Shown in pieces: positions 9,089 to 15,530 of a stretch of DNA of 64,000 nucleotides. Position numbers and translations under genes: made by a program. The stretch is from positions 62,001 through 126,000 of the forward strand of contig NZ_FNBA01000003.1 in assembly GCF_900102055.1 (NCBI RefSeq), read 5' to 3'. The first letter of the stretch is position 1; the number at the start of each line of letters is the position of its first letter. A model generated the notes under the pieces. The model did not search any database. It worked only from the letters and a program-made list of their open reading frames with translations, and was not told where the DNA came from. The stretch comes from Ulvibacter litoralis. GTDB taxonomy: Bacteria; Bacteroidota; Bacteroidia; Flavobacteriales; Flavobacteriaceae.

Positions 9089-9544
9089 TTATCTTTTTTT
9101 ACGATCGCTATTTCGTTTTCTATTCTTCTGTTTATGGGCTTTTTCCCACTTTTCGTATTGTGCTTCCGTTAAGATAGATTTCATTTCTCTTTTATTTGCG
9201 ATTTGTTCATCCAATCTTTTCGTTTTCATTTCAAAGCGTTCTGTATCTGAAAGTTCTTTGCGCTCTTTTCTATCTTTTCTGTTTTCAGCGTGTTCTTTTC
9301 GCTTTGTTGCTTTTGCAAGTTCAAGTTTGTGAACTGCGGCTTGTTGTTGTGCAGTAAGGTCAAGATGTAAAGTTAATTTCTTTGTAGAGAGTTCGGCCAT
9401 TTGTTCTGGAGTTAGATCAGACATTTTAGTTCTCATTTCTTTACGATCTCCATCGCTATCTTTACGATCTTTCTTGTGTGACTGTGCAAACGCTGATACG
9501 CTGCAAACCAATAATAGGGCAATTACTAAATTTTTCATGTTCAT
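9089..9544 (-). CDS. Small exported, highly charged Spy/CpxP-like protein
   Basis: 151 residues, signal peptide ending SAFAQ. The mature protein is almost entirely charged and helical, with KDRK and KRKEHAENRKD stretches. It contains LTPEQMAELSTKKLTLHLDLT followed by LTEAQYEKWEKA, two LTxxQ-like motifs as in Spy/CpxP-type periplasmic proteins. The Lys/Arg-rich tail could bind polyanions; this is inference. A second start two codons in (MKNLV) is equally possible. The neighbour at 8637-8987 shares the second motif, so the two may be distant relatives. Confidence 0.7.
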   Translation of the reverse strand: MNMKNLVIALLLVCSVSAFAQSHKKDRKDSDGDRKEMRTKMSDLTPEQMAELSTKKLTLHLDLTAQQQAAVHKLELAKATKRKEHAENRKDRKERKELSDTERFEMKTKRLDEQIANKREMKSILTEAQYEKWEKAHKQKNRKRNSDRKKR

Positions 9545-9630
9545 TATTTTTAAATGTTATACATCTTTGACGAACAAAACGCAGTTTGGTTTAATGGAAA
9601 GTTGTCTTTTCTGAAAACTTTAAGAAAAAA

Positions 9631-9653
9631 AAGAGCGACCATCGGTCGCTCTT
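9631..9653 (-). terminator. Rho-independent terminator of the 9681-10562 gene
   Basis: AAGAGCGACC (9631-9640) pairs with GGTCGCTCTT (9644-9653) around a 3-base loop. On the minus strand it is followed by a run of T. It is 28 bp beyond the stop codon of the T9SS gene. Confidence 0.8.
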
Positions 9654-9680
9654 TTTAAAAGATTGTAGTTCGTGAAGAAC

Positions 9681-10562
9681 TTATTTCTTTACAATTTTGA
9701 AAGTTTTTGAAGCTCCTTCAATTGTTATGTTTGCAATGTAAACACCAGCGTTTAATGAAGAAATATTTACAACTTCATTAGTGTTGCTTAATTTTTGAGA
9801 AACAACTTGTTGTCCAAGTACATTGTATAAGTTTACTTGATCCATAGCTCTGTTAGCTGAAAGAGTTAATTGATCGCTTGTAGTAAAATGTTTGAAACCA
9901 TCAAAGTTTACATCATTTACACCTAAAACAGAAGTGATTTTAAAATCATCTACTTGAAAGCCAAATTGGTCAGCTCCAGTGTGGTTGATAGCGATGTAAA
10001 CATCTTGTCCTGAATAAGCATCAAGATTCACTGTAAATTCTTCCCAAGTAATTGGTTGAGGAACTAAATCAGATTCTAAGAAAGTAAAACTACCTGTAGC
10101 TGTGTCGGTTGTTGAGATAGCAATGCTAAAAGTTTCTTGATTGTAAGTATTGTCTGCTGCTTTAGCCCAAAAAGATAAAGTATTATCCGAAGAACCAAGA
10201 GTGATTTGAGGAGAAATTAACCAATCGTTATTTGCATTAGTTGTTCCATCTGGTACTGCAGCAAAAGAAGTCATAGCTCTTGTTCCACTATAAGCAGCCC
10301 AATCAGAATCAGCAGAAGGATCTAATGGTGGATCAGTTGCTAAAGAATTAAATACAATAAAAGAACCAGTGTATCCAGAGTTGTCAAAAGTAACACCAGT
10401 AAATCCGTATGTAGGTAATCCATCAAGATCGGTTAAAGTCCAATCTCCAACGTTTTCAATGATGAAATCATCATAAGATTCAAAATCGTCTTCAAAAATT
10501 GTTGTTTGTGCATTTACTGCAACTGCTGCAAATAAGGCAGCAAATAAAGTAATTTTTTTCAT
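9681..10562 (-). CDS. T9SS cargo with choice-of-anchor-J-like domain (paralog A)
   Basis: 293 residues: signal peptide ending AVNAQ, then a beta-sandwich with the FEDDFESYDDF...WTLTDLDGLP opening and NNDWLISPQI signature of choice-of-anchor-J (cleaved-adhesin-like) domains. The C-terminal ~75 residues are a T9SS type-A sorting domain: LYNVLGQQVV, ISSLNAGVYIANI, then FKIVKK at the end. It is probably exported across the outer membrane by the type IX system and attached to the surface or released. Its tail is nearly identical to that of the next gene upstream, so the two are tandem paralogs. Confidence 0.85.
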   Translation of the reverse strand: MKKITLFAALFAAVAVNAQTTIFEDDFESYDDFIIENVGDWTLTDLDGLPTYGFTGVTFDNSGYTGSFIVFNSLATDPPLDPSADSDWAAYSGTRAMTSFAAVPDGTTNANNDWLISPQITLGSSDNTLSFWAKAADNTYNQETFSIAISTTDTATGSFTFLESDLVPQPITWEEFTVNLDAYSGQDVYIAINHTGADQFGFQVDDFKITSVLGVNDVNFDGFKHFTTSDQLTLSANRAMDQVNLYNVLGQQVVSQKLSNTNEVVNISSLNAGVYIANITIEGASKTFKIVKK

Positions 10563-10584
10563 AGCTTTTTTTTAAATTATGATG

Positions 10585-10616
10585 CTAAAGTATCTAAACT
10601 AATACGTACACTCCAA
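10585..10616 (-). promoter_or_regulatory. Candidate promoter for the 9681-10562 gene
   Basis: On the minus strand: TTG (complement of 10614-10616), a 21-bp spacer, TACTTTAG (complement of 10585-10592). The -7 box differs from TAnnTTTG by one base shift. The ATG is at 10562, giving a ~15-base leader. Confidence 0.4.
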
Positions 10617-10900
10617 TGAAATTTTAAGTTTTAACAGTTGCTAAACTGTTAAAAAAATGTTATTATTTATGGGAGGTTTTCTTATTAAAAGTAGGTCTTT
10701 AGGCTATGTGCTTAACACTGTATTGGTTACTGCTAAGGTTGAAGCAAAAGGTATTTTATAAGATAATTAGATAAATATTGGTGCTAAAGTATAATAACCA
10801 AGGGAAGAAGCATTATTTTGAAATAATTAGCAGATAAAAAAACAAAAGAGACTGTCTTAATAGGCAGCCTCTTTTTAAATTATAATAAAATAAGGGTTTC
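10617..10900. other. Intergenic region between the two T9SS paralogs
   Basis: About 340 bp separate the two genes and contain no supported reading frame. Besides the promoter and terminator listed separately, there is a second TACTTTAG box on the minus strand (complement of 10784-10791) with no gene directly after it. Confidence 0.5.
10845..10876 (-). terminator. Rho-independent terminator of the 10901-11761 gene
   Basis: Minus-strand hairpin AAAGAGGCTGCC / GACAGTCTCTTT with one G-U pair and one mismatch, followed by T-rich sequence. It starts ~25 bp after the stop codon. Confidence 0.7.
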
Positions 10901-11761
10901 TTATTTCTTTACAATTTTAAACGTTTTTGAAGCACCTTCAATAGAAACGTTTGCAATGTAAACACCAGGGTTTAATGAAGAGATAGATACAACTTCATTC
11001 GTGTTGTTTAATTTTTGAGAAACCACTTGTTGTCCCAATACATTATATAAGCTTACTTGGCTCATAGTTGTGTTAGCTGTAAGGTTTAACTCGTTGTTAG
11101 TAACATAGTAGTCAAAGTTGTTAAAAGATGGGTCAGCAACAGCTAAAATACCATCTACTAATACATCATCAATAAGTACTGAGTTTTCATCTTCAGAATC
11201 GTAATGTCTAAATGTTAAGTAAACTAGCTGTCCTTCATAAGCAGAAATGTCAATTGTTACTGTAGCAGCAGAAGCAGAACCGTCAGCTTGATTACAAGGT
11301 GCATCGTCACTAACCAACTTAGTGATAACAGGGGTTTCAAGTGCAATATCTGCTGGGTTGTTAGACGTTGTTAAATAAATAGAATATTTATCTGCAATGT
11401 CTATTCCGTTTATTTGGTACGAGCCAACAGTATAGGTTAAAGATGTTCCTGTAGCATGTGTTAAATCAAGGGGGTTTTTAGTGGTTAAATAGTTATCTGG
11501 GGTAAGTGAATTACCCTCCCAAGAGTCAGAGTCAACAGCGTTGGTTTGAATTGGATGGTTGGGAACACCGCCTGGAGATGTCGAAAAAGCAAGCATGTCC
11601 ATAATTTCCCAATAGGCACCATCTCCATCAATGTCATTAGAAATCCATTGGTCAAGTGTTGTTGCATTCGGGGTTTCTGTGTTAAAGTCGTCACTAAAAA
11701 TGATTTGGGCATTCACTGTAACGATTGAAAATAAGGCAATAAATAAGGTAGTTTTTTTCAC
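10901..11761 (-). CDS. T9SS cargo with choice-of-anchor-J-like domain (paralog B)
   Basis: 286 residues with a GTG start (complement of 11759-11761); no better in-frame ATG precedes it. Signal peptide ends TVNAQ. The passenger begins FSDDFNTETP and contains SDSWEGNSLTPDNYL. It has the same layout as paralog A but low sequence similarity. The last ~60 residues (LYNVLGQQVVSQKL, EVVSISSLNPGVYIANV, FKIVKK) are nearly identical to paralog A. This is a T9SS sorting domain on a diverged cargo. Ligand or substrate is unknown. Confidence 0.85.
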   Translation of the reverse strand: MKKTTLFIALFSIVTVNAQIIFSDDFNTETPNATTLDQWISNDIDGDGAYWEIMDMLAFSTSPGGVPNHPIQTNAVDSDSWEGNSLTPDNYLTTKNPLDLTHATGTSLTYTVGSYQINGIDIADKYSIYLTTSNNPADIALETPVITKLVSDDAPCNQADGSASAATVTIDISAYEGQLVYLTFRHYDSEDENSVLIDDVLVDGILAVADPSFNNFDYYVTNNELNLTANTTMSQVSLYNVLGQQVVSQKLNNTNEVVSISSLNPGVYIANVSIEGASKTFKIVKK

Positions 11762-11856
11762 AATGTTTTTTTTAAATTATTATTAAGCTAAGGTATTTAA
11801 ACATTGTGCGTAATCTTTAATTTAATCCACATATTTAACTATTTTTGAACAGCTAT

Positions 11857-12834
11857 ATGAAGATTGTTTCTAAAATAAAACTACCGATTGAAAAAGAAAT
11901 GGAGCTTTTCGAAAAAAAGTTCACACATTCTATGTCTTCAAAAGTCTCGTTGCTAAACCGCATTACTCATTATGTAGTAAATAGAAAAGGGAAGCAAATG
12001 CGTCCTATGTTTGTGTTTCTTATCGCAAAAATGAGTCATAACGGAGAAGTAAACGAACGAACCTATCGCGGTGCTTCTGTTATCGAATTGATTCATACGG
12101 CAACCTTAGTACACGACGATGTGGTAGATGATAGCAATCGCCGTCGCGGTTTTTTCTCAATAAACGCCCTTTGGAAAAACAAAATTGCGGTATTAGTTGG
12201 AGATTATTTATTGTCGAAGGGACTATTGCTTTCTATCGATAACGACGATTTTGATTTGCTGAAAATTATTTCAGTAGCCGTTCGTGAGATGAGTGAAGGG
12301 GAATTGCTGCAAATTGAAAAAGCCAGAAAGCTCGATATCACCGAAGAGGTGTATTTCGAAATTATTCGTCAGAAAACAGCGACCTTAATTGCTGCTTGTT
12401 GTGCTATGGGTGCCAAATCTGTAAATGCTTCCGAAGAAAAAGTAGAAAATATGCGGAAGTTTGGAGAGCTCATCGGTATTGCTTTTCAAATAAAAGACGA
12501 CCTCTTCGATTATGGTGACGAACAAATAGGAAAACCTACAGGAATAGATATTAAGGAGCAAAAAATGACACTTCCTCTTATTTATGCACTTAATAATGCT
12601 TCAGCAAAAGATAAAAAATGGCTCATCAATTCGGTGAAAAACCATAATAAAGACACCAAAAGAGTCAAAGAAGTCATTCAGTTTGTAAAAAATAACGGCG
12701 GACTCGAATATGCTACCGCTAAAATGAAATCCTATCAACAAAATGCGCTACAGCTTCTAGAAGACTACCCTTCTTCAGAATATAAAGACTCCTTAGAGTT
12801 AATGGTGAGTTACGTAATAGACCGAAAAAAGTAG
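11857..12834 (+). CDS. Trans-polyprenyl diphosphate synthase
   Basis: 325 residues from the ATG at 11857; the longer frame begins with an unlikely TTG. This is an IspA/IspB-type enzyme that condenses IPP onto allylic diphosphates. The first aspartate-rich motif is HDDVVDD, the second is QIKDDLFDYGD, and GKQMRPMF near residue 50 supplies the IPP-binding Arg/Lys. Its length fits long-chain (menaquinone side chain) synthases better than farnesyl synthases. Flavobacteria mostly make MK-6, so hexaprenyl product is a reasonable inference. A weak hairpin with a T-run 30 bp downstream may end the transcript. Confidence 0.9.
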   Translation: MKIVSKIKLPIEKEMELFEKKFTHSMSSKVSLLNRITHYVVNRKGKQMRPMFVFLIAKMSHNGEVNERTYRGASVIELIHTATLVHDDVVDDSNRRRGFFSINALWKNKIAVLVGDYLLSKGLLLSIDNDDFDLLKIISVAVREMSEGELLQIEKARKLDITEEVYFEIIRQKTATLIAACCAMGAKSVNASEEKVENMRKFGELIGIAFQIKDDLFDYGDEQIGKPTGIDIKEQKMTLPLIYALNNASAKDKKWLINSVKNHNKDTKRVKEVIQFVKNNGGLEYATAKMKSYQQNALQLLEDYPSSEYKDSLELMVSYVIDRKK

Positions 12835-12862
12835 CTAAATTACCTACAATTAAAATTATTTT

Positions 12863-12884
12863 GTTGCGTCAGGCAACCTTTTTT
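12863..12884 (+). terminator. Short hairpin plus T-run after the polyprenyl synthase gene
   Basis: GTTGC (12863-12867) and GCAAC (12873-12877) can pair around 5 bases and are followed by CTTTTTT. The right arm is also the -35 element of the ECF promoter listed next, so the same bases may do both jobs. Confidence 0.4.
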
Positions 12885-12900
12885 AAACAATCTCCGTCTT
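12873..12900 (+). promoter_or_regulatory. ECF-type promoter (GCAACC / CGTCTT)
   Basis: GCAACC at 12873-12878 has the AAC core typical of ECF -35 elements. After a 16-bp spacer with a T-run comes CGTCTT at 12895-12900, the CGTC core of ECF -10 elements. It lies 31 bp before the TTG start of the sigma gene. This is the expected arrangement for an autoregulated ECF sigma factor. No TAnnTTTG box is found in the same stretch. Confidence 0.65.
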
Positions 12901-12931
12901 TATATATAGAACGGTAAACGCGAAGCATATT

Positions 12932-13498
12932 TTGAAGCTAATTTCATTACATAAAAACTATACGTCTCTTATTGCGAAAGCAGGAAAGGGGAATAGAAAA
13001 GCGCAACAAGAATTGTTCGAGCTGTTTTCGCCAAAAATGTTAAGCGTTTGTAGGCAATACGTTAAAAATAATGATGTTGCCGAAGAAGTGATGCTTACAG
13101 GATTCTTGAAGGTGTTTACCTATTTAAAAAGTTACAAAGGAGAAGGGAGTTTTGAAGGTTGGATTCGACGTATTATGGTAAATGAATCGATTACCCAACT
13201 TCGGAAAGACAAGAAATTGTTTTTTAAAGACGAAACTGAAATTGAAAATTCGATTGCACACGTTACCTACATTGAGAGCAAATTTGAAGTGGAAGAAATT
13301 CAGAAAATGATAGATACTTTGCCTGATGGTTATAAAACAGTTTTTGTGCTCTATGCGGTTGAAGGGTATAAACACAGTGAAATCGCAGAATTGCTTCAAA
13401 TAAGTGAAAGCACTTCAAAATCGCAACTATTTAAAGCTCGAAAAGTATTACAGGCGATGGTTACAAAACAAAATAATAGGAATTATGGGACACATTAA
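12932..13498 (+). CDS. ECF RNA polymerase sigma factor (module 1)
   Basis: 188 residues. The start is TTG at 12932, because the only upstream in-frame alternatives are poor. Region 2 (residues ~18-85) includes QQELFELFSPKM, VAEEVMLTGFLKVF and FEGWIRRIMVNESI. Region 4 (~125-180) includes MIDTLPDGYKTVFVLYAVEGYKHSEIAELL and a helix-turn-helix ending STSKSQLFKARK. It directs RNA polymerase to AAC/CGTC-type promoters. The last 14 bases overlap the anti-sigma-like gene, so the two proteins are probably translationally coupled. A second module of the same design lies at 50135-51383. Confidence 0.92.
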   Translation: MKLISLHKNYTSLIAKAGKGNRKAQQELFELFSPKMLSVCRQYVKNNDVAEEVMLTGFLKVFTYLKSYKGEGSFEGWIRRIMVNESITQLRKDKKLFFKDETEIENSIAHVTYIESKFEVEEIQKMIDTLPDGYKTVFVLYAVEGYKHSEIAELLQISESTSKSQLFKARKVLQAMVTKQNNRNYGTH

Positions 13499-14291
13499 AC
13501 TTGAAGAGGAGATTCGGGAGAAGCTAGAGGGACGTGAAATACAACCTTCGGAAGGGGCTTGGGGGAAATTAAGTGCCCAATTAGAGGCTCCTGCAAAAAC
13601 CTCGAGTACTAGAAAATATTGGCTCGCTATTGCGGCGACCTTCGTAGGGATTTTGGTTATAGTTTCGGCAGTGAGAACTATTTCTACTTCGGCTTCGGAA
13701 GAAATTACTACTGAGATAGTAACCGTAGATACTTCAGAAGAAACTCCAATAAAAACACCGTTGAAAACTCAAAAAGAAACACAAATTTTACAACAAGACT
13801 TACAAAAAGAAGTTGCTTCTGAAGCAGTTTCCGAAGAGAAGAAAACAACGAATACAGTAGAAGTTTCTCCAAAAGTTTTTCAGAAGAAAGAAAGCATCGC
13901 AGTTGAAAAAGTAGTAAAGCAGAATCCTTCTGAAGCGCCTATTAAAGCAAAACCGTCTAAAGTAAATAATCCGATGGAAGCAGTGGCTGTAAATCAGTTG
14001 AATTCAGAAACGAAAATTATAAACGATAACATACAAAAAGTAGTTGCTCAAGTTACGCAACTGCAAAACGAAAATACGGTTGTTACTGCCGAGGAAATCG
14101 ACGCGCTCCTGATCAACGCGCAACGTGAAATCCGAACGCAGCAAATTCTAAGTTCCAGTAAAATTGATGCAGCCTCTTTGCTGGATGATGTAGAATTGGA
14201 GCTGGAACATAGCTTTAGAGATAAAGTTTATGATGCGCTGGGCGAAGGGTTTCATAAAATTCGAACGGCAGTAATTGAACGTAATAATTAA
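13485..14291 (+). CDS. Membrane protein, probable anti-sigma factor (module 1)
   Basis: 268 residues from the ATG at 13485. The N-terminal ~45 residues are cytoplasmic, with PSEGAWGKLSAQLE. One transmembrane helix follows (residues ~55-75, WLAIAATFVGILVIVSAV). Then comes a long Thr/Glu/Lys-rich periplasmic tail and a C-terminal helical stretch (LLDDVELELEHSF). It has no zinc-binding HxxxCxxC. The overlap with the sigma gene and the single-pass layout suggest an anti-sigma factor. The protein at 50135-50836 shares the P-x-E-G-x-W-x-K-x-x-x-x-L-E motif ahead of its helix. Function is inferred from context. Confidence 0.7.
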   Translation: MGHIKLEEEIREKLEGREIQPSEGAWGKLSAQLEAPAKTSSTRKYWLAIAATFVGILVIVSAVRTISTSASEEITTEIVTVDTSEETPIKTPLKTQKETQILQQDLQKEVASEAVSEEKKTTNTVEVSPKVFQKKESIAVEKVVKQNPSEAPIKAKPSKVNNPMEAVAVNQLNSETKIINDNIQKVVAQVTQLQNENTVVTAEEIDALLINAQREIRTQQILSSSKIDAASLLDDVELELEHSFRDKVYDALGEGFHKIRTAVIERNN

Positions 14292-14336
14292 AGAGTCATC
14301 AATCAATCCGCCACGAGTGGATAAAACACGAACATT

Positions 14337-15410
14337 ATGAGAATTTTTACGTATTGCATCGCATTTACAATGTGGGTGCTCGCATTTGCCAGTGGCTATG
14401 CTCAGGAAACACAAGAAGAAAATTATGAAATTTCTATTCTGAAAAGCAAGAAAGAGGATGTTATCAACGCAGAAAAAGAAGCGTTAAAAAAAGAAGTCTT
14501 AGTGATTAACGAAGCGCTTGACAAAGGGGCGCTTACCGCTTCAGAAGCTGAAGAAAAGAAAAAACTAGCGGCTGAAAAACACGCTTTAAATATTGAAAAT
14601 AAAATTGCTATTATCGACAATCATATTGCGTTGTTAGAGCGTAATGGAGAGTTAGATCTCAATACTGAAAATGGTAAGATTTCTATCGGAATCGGAGATT
14701 TGGACAACGATGGAGATTTTATCTTAGGCGTAAAAATCAATGATGGTAAGCAAAAAGAAAGAACCTATGATAAGCGTACTTTTTCAGATATTGTCGTTGC
14801 TTTCGGATTAAACAATGCCATTGGCGATGGGCAATCTCTTGACGATTCGCCTTATAAAATTGGAGGGAGTCGATTTGCAGAATTAGGTATTTCGTGGAAT
14901 ACCCGCGTATTTAAAGAAAGTAATTGGCTGCGATTAAAATACGGAGTTTCATTTCAGTTTAATGGGCTAAAACCTGAAGACAATCGGTATTTTGTAGATG
15001 AAGGCGCGGTTACAGGGCTTCAAGAGTATGCGTTAGATCTTGATAAGTCTAAGTTTAGAATGGACAATCTTGTAGTACCTGTGTTTTTTGAGTTTGGACC
15101 TTCAAAAAAGAGAGAGTACGATGATTATTTCAGATACGATACGAGTGCTAGTTTCAAAATAGGTGTGGGTGGATATGCTGGAGTTAATTTAGGGACACGA
15201 CAAAAACTTAAATTTTCTGAAGATGGAGAAAAAATCAAACAGAAACTGAAAGCTAGTTACAATACCAATAATTTTATTTATGGATTGGGCGCGTATATTG
15301 GGTATGGAGATACATCTCTGTATGTGAAATACGATCTTAATACCATTTTTAAAGACAATCCTGTTGATGAGCATAATGTTTCGCTCGGATTGCGATTTGA
15401 TATGGATTAA
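14337..15410 (+). CDS. Outer-membrane beta-barrel protein with N-terminal coiled coil
   Basis: 357 residues. Signal peptide ends SGYAQ. Residues ~30-95 are Lys/Glu-rich helix likely to form a coiled coil (KKEDVINAEKEALKKE). Residues ~110-357 alternate in a porin-like beta pattern and end in GLRFDMD. It lies 45 bp after the anti-sigma-like gene on the same strand, so it may be co-transcribed and belong to the same envelope-response unit. No specific family is recognised. A long hairpin follows the stop codon. Confidence 0.72.
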   Translation: MRIFTYCIAFTMWVLAFASGYAQETQEENYEISILKSKKEDVINAEKEALKKEVLVINEALDKGALTASEAEEKKKLAAEKHALNIENKIAIIDNHIALLERNGELDLNTENGKISIGIGDLDNDGDFILGVKINDGKQKERTYDKRTFSDIVVAFGLNNAIGDGQSLDDSPYKIGGSRFAELGISWNTRVFKESNWLRLKYGVSFQFNGLKPEDNRYFVDEGAVTGLQEYALDLDKSKFRMDNLVVPVFFEFGPSKKREYDDYFRYDTSASFKIGVGGYAGVNLGTRQKLKFSEDGEKIKQKLKASYNTNNFIYGLGAYIGYGDTSLYVKYDLNTIFKDNPVDEHNVSLGLRFDMD

Positions 15411-15418
15411 TTTTTTCT

Positions 15419-15468
15419 AAAAGCGCGTGTTTTCTTGAATGCTAGTATTCGAGAAAGCACGCGCTTCA
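15419..15468 (+). terminator. Long hairpin terminator after the outer-membrane protein gene
   Basis: AAGCGCGTG (from ~15420) pairs with CACGCGCTT (ending ~15467), with inner pairs TTTCT/AGAAA and GAAT/ATTC around a GCTAGT loop. A short T-rich stretch follows. Confidence 0.7.
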
Positions 15469-15495
15469 GTTTTACTTTTTTCTTGATTTTAACCC

Positions 15496-15503
15496 TATAT
15501 TTG
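15496..15503 (+). promoter_or_regulatory. Bacteroidota -7 box (TATATTTG) for dnaG
   Basis: TATATTTG fits TAnnTTTG exactly and lies 28 bp before the TTG start. No TTG is present at the ideal -33 spacing; a TTTT stretch sits there instead. Confidence 0.5.
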
Positions 15504-15530
15504 TGTTTCATTTCAATGTAAAGAAACACC

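Noticed and set aside
11840-11847. TATTTTTG as the promoter of the polyprenyl synthase gene
   Set aside because: The predicted start would be almost at the ATG and the nearest TTG is 33 bp away. It may be real, but support is weak.
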